IMG/VR virus record: IMGVR_UViG_3300047476_000239
Span: 1 to 24,364 of that record
Reading direction: 5' to 3' (one strand)
From: a virus
DNA: 24,364 bases
Position 1 is the stretch's first letter, and each line of letters starts with the position of its first letter. The notes under the pieces were generated by a model. The model made no database searches and had not been told where the DNA came from. It worked only from the letters and a program-made list of their open reading frames with translations. A program made the translations under genes and the position numbers. Below, one piece after another: positions 1 to 4,774 of the stretch.

Positions 1-357
1 GTTACAGCTTTTGGCAAAACCATGACAGCTCAAATGCCTGTCATTAACAATCAAAACAAAGCTATTCAAAACCCTGATGCAATGGCTGTAAATACCGCTA
101 TGCAACGCTGCCTGGTCAAGGCCATAGCACTTCATGGCTTGGCGCTCTACATATATAGCGGAGAGGATCTGCCTGATGAAGATCCAGTTGATTTAACTGA
201 AGAATCTGCAAAATGGGAGTTGGCTATTAGCGGATGCAAAAATATTGATGAATTAAAAGAAATATATGGCGCAGCATACAAAGCCTTATCTAAAGACAAA
301 TCAGCAGTTGCTAAGATTTCGGCAGCTAAAGATACCAAAAAAGCGGAATTGGCATGA
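1..357 (+). CDS. Single-strand annealing protein, DUF1071/Sak3-type (C-terminal part; 5' end outside window)
   Basis: The reading frame is open from base 1, so the gene starts upstream of the window. The visible part begins VTAFGKTMTAQMPVIN and contains NPDAMAVNTAMQRCLVKAIA followed by LHGLALYIYSGEDLP. I recognise this as the signature of the DUF1071 family of phage recombination annealases (Sak3/DSRM-SSAP type). These proteins bind single-stranded DNA and anneal complementary strands for recombination or replication restart. The tail after about residue 75 of the visible part is a Lys/Ala-rich helix. A lambda-type exonuclease gene and a protein with an SSB-like tip follow in the same operon, which supports the recombination role. 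The stop overlaps the next ATG as ATGA. The internal ATG at 22 is unlikely to be the start because the family motif continues upstream of it. Confidence 0.82.
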   Translation, partial: VTAFGKTMTAQMPVINNQNKAIQNPDAMAVNTAMQRCLVKAIALHGLALYIYSGEDLPDEDPVDLTEESAKWELAISGCKNIDELKEIYGAAYKALSKDKSAVAKISAAKDTKKAELA

Positions 358-452
358 GTTGGGCTGACAAAGTAGCGATTACAACAGTTGTTATAACTGC
401 TGTAATTTTAATGGCAGCAATTCGATTGGCAATTAGATTAGGCGGAATATGA
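354..452 (+). CDS. 32-residue single-span membrane microprotein
   Basis: This is a short reading frame with ATGA overlaps at both ends, with the annealase stop (355-357) and the exonuclease start (449). It encodes MSWADKVAITTVVITAVILM followed by AAIRLAIRLGGI. Residues 8-23 form one hydrophobic span, followed by an amphipathic Arg-containing tail (R24, R28). No family is recognised. The tight translational coupling on both sides argues that it is translated. A small inner-membrane protein is the likely product, with unknown function. It might alternatively be a leader whose translation merely couples annealase and exonuclease synthesis. Confidence 0.6.
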   Translation: MSWADKVAITTVVITAVILMAAIRLAIRLGGI

Positions 453-1096
453 CTACATTTACAACAGAAGATAGGGTTGCTGTTCAACAAGGAACTCCTG
501 AATGGCATCAGCTTAGACTTGGCAAAGTTACAGCAAGCAGAGTTGCTGACATATTGGCAAAGACAAAGACAGGGCCTTCAGCGAGTCGCAATAACTATCT
601 GATTGAGCTTGCCTTGCAACGAGTTACAAAGACCATAGAGGAATCTTATACCAACTCAGCAATGGAATGGGGAACTCAAACTGAGCCACAAGCTAGGGTT
701 GCTTATGAAGTTAAAACTGGCAATTTTGTGGATCAAGTGCCATTTGTGAATCATCCTACTATTGCTGGTTTTGGCTGTAGCCCTGATGGATTGGTTGGAA
801 GCGATGGTTTGATTGAAATTAAATGTCCGAACTCTGCTACGCATTGGTCTTACATAAAAGCTAACGAACCGCCAAACAAATATTTTATTCAAATGCAAGC
901 GCAAATGTCTGTTACAGGGGCTAAATGGTGCGATTTCGTATCATTTGACCCAAGGATGCCTGATAGAAGCCAGTTGTTGATTGTTCATGTTCCTAGAGAT
1001 CCTGAGTTCATTCTATACATGGAAGCTGAAATTAAGCAGTTTTTAGATGAAGTTAAACGAGAGGTAGAACTTATGGAGAAAAGGAATGAATCTTAA
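449..1096 (+). CDS. YqaJ/lambda-exonuclease-like recombination nuclease
   Basis: This 215-residue protein belongs to the YqaJ viral recombinase family (PD-(D/E)XK fold, like lambda Exo), which degrades one strand of a duplex end to give substrate for an annealase. The N-terminal TPEWHQLRLGKVTASR (residues 16-31) is the classic family start. Candidate active-site residues are E79 (GTQTEPQAR), D113 in SPDGL, E123 and K125 in LIEIKCP, and Q149 in YFIQMQAQM. All core motifs are intact and the length is normal for the family. The ATG at 449 overlaps the preceding stop (ATGA). The C-terminus is a charged helix that overlaps the next gene by 11 bases. The pairing with the upstream annealase is the usual two-component phage recombination system. 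Confidence 0.92.
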   Translation: MTTFTTEDRVAVQQGTPEWHQLRLGKVTASRVADILAKTKTGPSASRNNYLIELALQRVTKTIEESYTNSAMEWGTQTEPQARVAYEVKTGNFVDQVPFVNHPTIAGFGCSPDGLVGSDGLIEIKCPNSATHWSYIKANEPPNKYFIQMQAQMSVTGAKWCDFVSFDPRMPDRSQLLIVHVPRDPEFILYMEAEIKQFLDEVKREVELMEKRNES

Positions 1097-1271
1097 AGAA
1101 GTTGTATTGAAATTTGATTGCCTAATCGCTGGATATAAGGCAGATCAAATTGATAAACAGGATCTATTTAGGTTTTTAGAGCAACAAGTTAAATCCTATG
1201 TAGGTGCTAAAGATATTGGAATTATGGGCAATGCAAGACTAACTATTGAAGGTAAAGAAAATGGGAATTAA
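1086..1271 (+). CDS. Hypothetical 61-residue protein in the recombination operon
   Basis: A small protein with no family recognised. It begins MNLKEVVLKFDCLIAGYKAD, with a predicted mixed helical fold, an acidic/basic middle (QIDKQDLFRFLEQQVKSYVG) and a short polar tail. There is no signal peptide and no membrane span. The start is preceded by GGAG at a 7-base distance, inside the end of the exonuclease gene (overlap 1086-1096). Its own end overlaps the SSB-tip gene. The nested overlaps suggest co-translation with the exonuclease. It might be an accessory to the recombination module, but only its position supports that. Confidence 0.65.
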   Translation: MNLKEVVLKFDCLIAGYKADQIDKQDLFRFLEQQVKSYVGAKDIGIMGNARLTIEGKENGN

Positions 1272-1524
1272 ATATTTTGTAAAAGCAGCAGTATCCGAAT
1301 ATGAAGATAAAGCTGAAGGAAAAATAAAAAAGCGCTATCAATCGATTGGAGTTGTGATGGAAACCAAGCATGGATTAATGCTTTCATTGGAATCCTTACC
1401 GCTTTTAGCTATGAAAGAAGGAAAAATTTTGGCTTACTTAAATGAGCCTGAAGAAAAGAAGTCTGAAGCACCAGCAGCACCAGCAGTATCTGTAGAAAAC
1501 ATTGATGAAGATATTCCATTTTAA
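1261..1524 (+). CDS. Small protein with SSB-like acidic C-terminal tip (DEDIPF); candidate ssDNA-binding protein
   Basis: An 87-residue protein. Residues 1-60 (MGIKYFVKAAVSEYEDKAEG onward) look like a compact beta-rich domain. Residues 61-80 are a Pro/Ala/Glu-rich linker (EEKKSEAPAAPAV). The last residues are IDEDIPF, which closely matches the DDDIPF tip by which bacterial SSB recruits RecQ, PriA, RecO and other partners. The ATG at 1261 is chosen because AAGG lies 8 bases upstream. A TTG at 1246 would add five residues without a ribosome site. The domain is shorter than a normal SSB OB-fold (about 110 residues) and I do not recognise its family. The ssDNA-binding role is inferred from the tip, the linker and the location next to the annealase and exonuclease. 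Confidence 0.72.
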   Translation: MGIKYFVKAAVSEYEDKAEGKIKKRYQSIGVVMETKHGLMLSLESLPLLAMKEGKILAYLNEPEEKKSEAPAAPAVSVENIDEDIPF

Positions 1525-1535
1525 GGAGAAATACC

Positions 1536-1667
1536 ATGATTAAAAAAGCAATCGTAGCTGTAGCAGCATTCTTTGTAGTGGGTTTTGTAATGGCCCAACA
1601 TGCTAACTGCTGGCAACAGTATGTTTGCGGTGGCGGTGGCTGCCAATGGGTAACTGTTTGCCGATAA
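1536..1667 (+). CDS. 43-residue secreted four-cysteine peptide
   Basis: A short gene behind a strong ribosome site (AAGGAGAA, 5 bases before the ATG). It encodes MIKKAIVAVAAFFVVGFVMA, a textbook signal peptide (KK, hydrophobic core, cleavage after VMA). The predicted mature peptide is 23 residues (QHANCWQQYVCGGGGCQWVT plus VCR). Cysteines are C25, C31, C36 and C42, in the pattern C-x5-C-x4-C-x5-C. This is symmetric about a Gly4 turn, as expected for a two-disulfide beta hairpin. Export to the periplasm, where disulfides form, is likely. No family is recognised. Possible roles include host-envelope modulation, superinfection exclusion or antagonism of a host periplasmic protein, but none is shown by the sequence. 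Confidence 0.75.
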   Translation: MIKKAIVAVAAFFVVGFVMAQHANCWQQYVCGGGGCQWVTVCR

Positions 1668-1670
1668 ATT

Positions 1671-1853
1671 ATGCTTACTAATGAAGATGTTTTAAAAGAC
1701 ACAATCAAAACTTTAGAAGGGCAACTTAAATATTCTGTTGATGGATGGGAAAAAGTTAAATCTTTAACAGAAGAAAATAAGACCCTTCAAGCAAAAATTG
1801 TTCGCCTTGAAAAACAAATTAAACACTTAATGAGTGAATTGGAAGAATTATGA
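1671..1853 (+). CDS. Short coiled-coil protein (60 residues)
   Basis: Nearly the whole protein is predicted helix with heptad-like spacing. LKDTIKTLEGQLKYS is followed by a break at SVDGWEKVK, then SLTEENKTLQAKIVRLEKQI and KHLMSELEEL. It resembles a leucine-zipper-type dimerisation segment, but no DNA-binding basic region precedes it. The ATG lies 3 bases after the previous stop, with no clear ribosome site. The end overlaps the next start as ATGA. No family is recognised. It could be an adaptor or oligomerisation partner, with function unknown. Confidence 0.6.
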   Translation: MLTNEDVLKDTIKTLEGQLKYSVDGWEKVKSLTEENKTLQAKIVRLEKQIKHLMSELEEL

Positions 1854-2053
1854 GCGACTATATTTGGACTGCACCTGGAACTGATATTACCATTCGATGG
1901 AGGCTTAATGGCTGGACTCCTCCATCAGAACTTCAAGAATACAAAGACAAATGGAGATATTTTCAAAATCTGCCTTTGCGAAACCTTGATGATCGAGCTA
2001 AAGAGGCTTATGAAGCTGTATTGCGAAAAGCTAAAGTAGCGAGGATTAAATGA
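1850..2053 (+). CDS. Hypothetical 67-residue protein, Trp/Arg-rich
   Basis: The protein has a short beta-like N-terminus (DYIWTAPGTDITIRWRLNGW) and a helical, positively charged C-terminal half (KDKWRYFQNLPLRNLDDRAK onward, ending in KAKVARIK). No signal peptide or membrane span is present. It is coupled to both neighbours by ATGA overlaps. GGAAG about 6 bases upstream can serve as ribosome site. I recognise no domain. The basic C-terminus would be compatible with nucleic-acid binding, but that is weak inference. Confidence 0.62.
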   Translation: MSDYIWTAPGTDITIRWRLNGWTPPSELQEYKDKWRYFQNLPLRNLDDRAKEAYEAVLRKAKVARIK

Positions 2054-2238
2054 AATCAGAACCAGTACCTTTTGCTGGAGAATTAAAGGTTCCCTCCGAT
2101 GATTGCGAGGAAGCCTTTTTTGCAGCTTATCCTGATTTTTTCTATGAAGGATCTACAGCATTAAACCTTTGGACTCAAGCCTGGTTTAATGCCTTAGATT
2201 GGGCTCAAGAAAACAAAACTTGGATTAAACAGCTTTAA
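2050..2238 (+). CDS. Hypothetical 62-residue protein, last gene of the plus-strand operon
   Basis: An acidic small protein with many aromatics (DDCEEAFFAAYPDFFYEGST and NLWTQAWFNALDWAQENKTW). It is preceded by GAGG 5 bases before the ATG and overlaps the upstream stop. It has no membrane span and no recognised family. Its stop codon overlaps the stop of the convergent minus-strand gene, so the two operons meet here without a spacer. Confidence 0.6.
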   Translation: MKSEPVPFAGELKVPSDDCEEAFFAAYPDFFYEGSTALNLWTQAWFNALDWAQENKTWIKQL

Positions 2239-2432
2239 TACTTTCGCATATTAGGCAAGGGCGCATCTTTTTGACTAGAGTTTTTCTTTTCAGGGTGCGC
2301 CTTACTCATTGGCTCTTTTTCATGCTTTTTGAGTTCTTTGCCAAACTCATAAACTGCATTCCGCAATTTAATCATTTGCGCTTCTTCTCGCTTTTCATGC
2401 GCTTTTGTTTCTTTAAAAAATTTATCAGCCAT
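2235..2432 (-). CDS. Hypothetical Lys-rich 65-residue protein, last gene of the late operon
   Basis: A hydrophilic, strongly charged helical protein starting MADKFFKETKAHEKREEAQM and ending in a Pro/Lys-rich tail. AGGAG lies 7 bases before the ATG, inside the end of the endolysin gene, and the ATG follows the endolysin stop by 2 bases. This makes translation with the endolysin credible. The competing plus-strand frame at 2271-2627 has no ribosome site and is Phe/Leu-rich in the manner of an antisense shadow. No function is recognised. Confidence 0.62.
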   Translation of the reverse strand: MADKFFKETKAHEKREEAQMIKLRNAVYEFGKELKKHEKEPMSKAHPEKKNSSQKDAPLPNMRKY

Positions 2433-2434
2433 TT

Positions 2435-3031
2435 TTATGCTCCTAATGTGTCCATAGCTTTATGGGTTCTATCAATTCTATCCTGTAAACCATTCAAACC
2501 GCCATTTATTCTTTTGCATAGCAATTCCCAATTTTGGTCATCGGCTACGGCATTTAAGCCTCTCTTATTCCAAAACCAGCCAGCAGACATACAGGCATTC
2601 TCAGGATCTAAAACAAGCTCAGGATGATCTGCAAATGGCTTTCCTAGCGCTAGTCCACATACTGTGTAATTTGTGCGCCCTGTGAGCTGAATTAAGCCTC
2701 TACCATGAAAGCGCCAGCCATCTCCTTCTTCTGTATTACCAAGGTCTGCTCTACCACCATAAACCTTGTTTGCAATCATTTCAGGATTGCGCTCATACTT
2801 TTCAGCAACATCAATTTCATGGAATCGGCTAGGCCATGTTGCCATCAAACCTTTGGCGCTGTAATTTAGGTTTTCTTCTAGGACTTTAAATGATGCACTC
2901 TCATGCCCTGTTTGACCAATAAATGCAGCTTGGCGCAATGGAGTATTGATTTCATACTTTTCAAAGGTTTTGTTTAATGGTTCTAACCATTTGGCATCAA
3001 TTCCTAATGCCTGTAATTGTTCATTCGTCAT
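2435..3031 (-). CDS. Endolysin, glycoside hydrolase family 19 (chitinase-like muramidase)
   Basis: A 198-residue single-domain GH19 enzyme that degrades peptidoglycan at lysis. Diagnostic segments are GQTGHESASF (residues 39-48, with likely catalytic E44), LEENLNYSAKGL (second-acid region, E52/E53), VYGGRADLGNTEEGDGWRF and HGRGLIQLTGRTNY (residues 109-122), and the late FWNKRGLNAVADD. No signal peptide or SAR segment is present, so it should need a holin to cross the inner membrane. It overlaps the upstream two-span membrane gene by 11 bases, and holin-like and spanin genes lie directly upstream. Length and motifs are normal for phage GH19 endolysins. Confidence 0.93.
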   Translation of the reverse strand: MTNEQLQALGIDAKWLEPLNKTFEKYEINTPLRQAAFIGQTGHESASFKVLEENLNYSAKGLMATWPSRFHEIDVAEKYERNPEMIANKVYGGRADLGNTEEGDGWRFHGRGLIQLTGRTNYTVCGLALGKPFADHPELVLDPENACMSAGWFWNKRGLNAVADDQNWELLCKRINGGLNGLQDRIDRTHKAMDTLGA

Positions 3032-3233
3032 CTGATTGACCTATTTTAATGCCTGTAATTAATCCTATAAACCCACCAACAATGGTCTGGAATGCAGGAG
3101 ATAGCATTTCAAATACCTTGTCATTGTTTACTTTGTCATGGAATAAGCCAATAAGCATAACTGCTACCATAGCCATTAAAATTGCAGCCAAAGATACTGT
3201 GGCTACCATTGTCATTTTTTCAGAATGCTTCAT
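3021..3233 (-). CDS. Two-span small membrane protein, holin candidate
   Basis: A 70-residue protein with a charged start (MKHSEK), a hydrophobic span at about residues 9-31 (VATVSLAAILMAMVAVMLIG), a polar loop (FHDKVNNDKVFE), a second Gly-rich span at about 46-66 (TIVGGFIGLITGIKIG) and an acidic tail SDDE. Two spans with both termini charged fit a class II holin, and the gene lies immediately before the endolysin with an overlapping stop. No family is recognised by name. The 62- and 77-residue membrane proteins upstream are rival holin or antiholin candidates. Confidence 0.68.
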   Translation of the reverse strand: MKHSEKMTMVATVSLAAILMAMVAVMLIGLFHDKVNNDKVFEMLSPAFQTIVGGFIGLITGIKIGQSDDE

Positions 3234-3613
3234 TTGATTGATTCATATTGTTTGTAACAGGCTTCTAAACCTATTCTTATTTCGTCTGCTCTGGCAGCTT
3301 CCCTGATAAGAAACTCTGCATCCTCGGCATAAAGGCTGGTTCCGTTGCAATTTTTTCCATTGCTGGTTTCTGAGGTACGACTGGTGCGCTTACGCAACTC
3401 ACCAACAGCATCGACAAGCTGACTATTAATAACTTTAATTTGAGCATCTTTTTCTGTCCTTATTTTGTCGGCATCAGCCTGATATTGATGTTCTTTATCT
3501 CTAATTACTTTTTCTTGTGCTGATTGCTGATGTTGGCAACCACTAACAAAACCAGAGCAAAATAGAACAATGGCGGTGATAGCATAAATAGCATAGGTAT
3601 TTAATCCAAACAT
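3230..3613 (-). CDS. Rz: Rz-like inner-membrane spanin
   Basis: A 127-residue protein. A TM-type segment (residues 7-24) is followed by a long charged coiled coil (QQSAQEKVIRDKEHQYQADA onward) and a C-terminal LYAEDAEFLIREAARADEIR. That last block is characteristic of Rz/i-spanin proteins of many proteobacterial phages. It should join the Rz1 lipoprotein across the periplasm to fuse the two membranes at the final lysis step. The ATG at 3613 follows the upstream stop by 1 base. A TTG 12 bases earlier is possible but less likely. Oddly, the end of the TM segment reads FVSGC (C26), which matches a lipobox. The gene wholly contains an out-of-frame Rz1 (3277-3447). Confidence 0.85.
   Translation of the reverse strand: MFGLNTYAIYAITAIVLFCSGFVSGCQHQQSAQEKVIRDKEHQYQADADKIRTEKDAQIKVINSQLVDAVGELRKRTSRTSETSNGKNCNGTSLYAEDAEFLIREAARADEIRIGLEACYKQYESIK
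3277..3447 (-). CDS. Rz1: Rz1-like outer-membrane spanin lipoprotein, embedded in Rz in the +1 frame
   Basis: A 56-residue frame lies entirely inside Rz. It reads MLKLKLLIVSLSMLLVSCVS, then APVVPQKPAMEKIATEPAFM and PRMQSFLSGKQPEQTK. The N-terminus is a lipoprotein signal peptide with lipobox LVSC (C18), followed by a Pro-rich, otherwise polar mature part, the standard Rz1 design. AAGGA lies 9 bases before the ATG. Full embedding of Rz1 in Rz in the +1 frame is the known lambda arrangement. Two reading frames therefore share this DNA, and the Rz coiled coil and C-terminus are encoded by the same bases. The call rests on lipobox, context and frame, and I consider it strong. Confidence 0.87.
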   Translation of the reverse strand: MLKLKLLIVSLSMLLVSCVSAPVVPQKPAMEKIATEPAFMPRMQSFLSGKLPEQTK

Positions 3614-3614
3614 C

Positions 3615-3803
3615 TTATCGCTCAATAGGCTGAGTAGTTAAAAAGCGCAGAATAGCAACAAGCAGTCCAATAACAACAAATCCAATTGAATAGTATTTAG
3701 GATCAAGAATGGATTGTAGATTTGGAAATAAATCAAACAATGCACCTAAAACCACCAAAGCTAGTGAAAACCACATAGTTTTAGATTGGCGCATTTTTTT
3801 CAT
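3615..3803 (-). CDS. Small two-span membrane protein in the lysis cassette
   Basis: A 62-residue protein with a basic start (MKKMRQSKTMW), a first span at about residues 11-27 (WFSLALVVLGALFDLFP), a short polar loop (NLQSILDPKYYS), a second span at about 40-55 (IGFVVIGLLVAILRF) and the tail LTTQPIER. Proteins of this shape, with TMW near the start and a TTxP end, are common in phage lysis regions and are often called putative holins. The ATG overlaps the upstream stop (ATGA). It may be the holin, an antiholin or an unrelated membrane protein. Confidence 0.65.
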   Translation of the reverse strand: MKKMRQSKTMWFSLALVVLGALFDLFPNLQSILDPKYYSIGFVVIGLLVAILRFLTTQPIER

Positions 3804-4033
3804 TTTTTTACAAAGAAAATATCAGTCAAAAAACTAATGACTCCACCAACAACTGAGGCAACACCCATTAGCGCCCAAAGACTTCCTTTAGAGCGCTCTG
3901 CCATAGAAACCAACTGTTCTAGTTGGCCTTCCATTTTGTCCATTTTCTTTTCCATAGAATCAAACTTTTTTTCGTAATCTTCTACTTTTTGCCAAAGGAC
4001 ACCATATTTAACTGGGTCTATCTCAAATGCCAT
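3800..4033 (-). CDS. Coiled coil plus C-terminal membrane anchor, lysis-region protein
   Basis: A 77-residue protein. Residues 1-47 form a charged helix with heptads (KVEDYEKKFDSMEKKMDKME, GQLEQLVSMAER). Residues 52-69 form one membrane span (LWALMGVASVVGGVISFL), and the tail is basic (DIFFVKK). The architecture is that of XhlA/hemolysin-like phage lysis proteins and other small tail-anchored phage proteins, although no exact family is claimed. The ATG at 4033 is chosen because AAGGTGG sits 5 bases upstream. A GTG at 4042 falls inside that site. It could be the partner of a neighbouring two-span holin candidate. Confidence 0.65.
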   Translation of the reverse strand: MAFEIDPVKYGVLWQKVEDYEKKFDSMEKKMDKMEGQLEQLVSMAERSKGSLWALMGVASVVGGVISFLTDIFFVKK

Positions 4034-4043
4034 AACTTCCACC

Positions 4044-4772
4044 TTATGATTTCATAATATATGCAAGAGCATAATATGGAGGAAGGTTAGCATTTGTACC
4101 ACTTACACCAGAAGAAGCAATAGTTACAGAAACTCCAGTTGTTGCACTATTAGTATTTCCGCTTGCTGAAGTTCCAGCCGAGCTACCAGCACCAACAGCG
4201 CTGGCATCAACTGTATATGTATATCCAGTTACTGAATGTATATGTCCTGGATCAGTTACGCTTGCTGTATGAGCATGAGAAACAACTACGGCATCTGCTG
4301 TACCACCAGTTGCATTAACGGCATAAGTATCGCCAGCGCCAACAATAAAACTATTTCTAAGATCAGGAGTTCCGTTTGTACCATCGCATAAATACCAACC
4401 GCTAGGAACAGATCCTGTAGATCCTGACCATAAAATAATGCCTCCGCTTGGAACAGCAGGGGCTGATGTTGGAGCATTTTGTAGAATTGGATAAATATTG
4501 TCTAAAGTCTGAATCAATACATCATCAGCATTTTTTAAAACAAATTTATATGAATATCCTGTAAATAACCAAATTTCTTGAGGAACTCTACCTGAAGCAT
4601 CTAAAACAATAGGATTAGAGTTGGCAATAGTACCGCCATTAGTTGTGTATGTAGCCAATGGTGTAGATGAGCCAGCTTGATAAGTATAAATCAAGCCTCC
4701 TGCAAGAGGCACTCCATTGTCATCAAAGAATTGCTGACCAATGCCGTATGGGGATAAAAGAACTGATGCCAT
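4044..4772 (-). CDS. Tail protein with C-terminal phage collar domain
   Basis: A 242-residue protein. Residues 1-97 (SPYGIGQQFFDDNGVPLAGG, LIYTYQAGSSTPLATYTTNG) form the beta-rich attachment domain found at the start of many podophage fibre and tail proteins. Residues 109-150 (GGIILWSGSTGSVPSGWYLC, DGTNGTPDLRNSFIVGAGDT) are the phage tail collar domain. Next comes a Gly/Ser/Thr-rich segment with paired histidines (SHAHTASVTDPGHIH) and the end NLPPYYALAYIMKS, typical of collar proteins. AAGGA lies 7 bases before the ATG. It most likely forms part of the tail tip or host contact. Being last after the ejection genes, it sits where P22 carries its tailspike gene. Confidence 0.82.
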   Translation of the reverse strand: MASVLLSPYGIGQQFFDDNGVPLAGGLIYTYQAGSSTPLATYTTNGGTIANSNPIVLDASGRVPQEIWLFTGYSYKFVLKNADDVLIQTLDNIYPILQNAPTSAPAVPSGGIILWSGSTGSVPSGWYLCDGTNGTPDLRNSFIVGAGDTYAVNATGGTADAVVVSHAHTASVTDPGHIHSVTGYTYTVDASAVGAGSSAGTSASGNTNSATTGVSVTIASSGVSGTNANLPPYYALAYIMKS

Positions 4773-4774
4773 GT

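Noticed and set aside
2259-2302. GGCGCA...TGCGCC inverted repeat near the convergent junction, considered as a terminator
   Set aside because: The loop is about 30 bases and no T-tract follows the stem. The arms lie within the coding sequence of the Lys-rich protein.
2271-2627. Plus-strand 118-residue frame beginning after the recombination operon
   Set aside because: It lies antisense to the endolysin and the Lys-rich gene, has no ribosome site, and its Phe/Leu-rich composition is what antisense of Lys/Glu-rich coding DNA gives.
3500-3610. Other frames of Rz near its start considered for an overlapping Rz1
   Set aside because: The +1 frame here gives a hydrophobic peptide without Cys, and the +2 frame is broken by stops. 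The true Rz1 lies further in, at 3277-3447.
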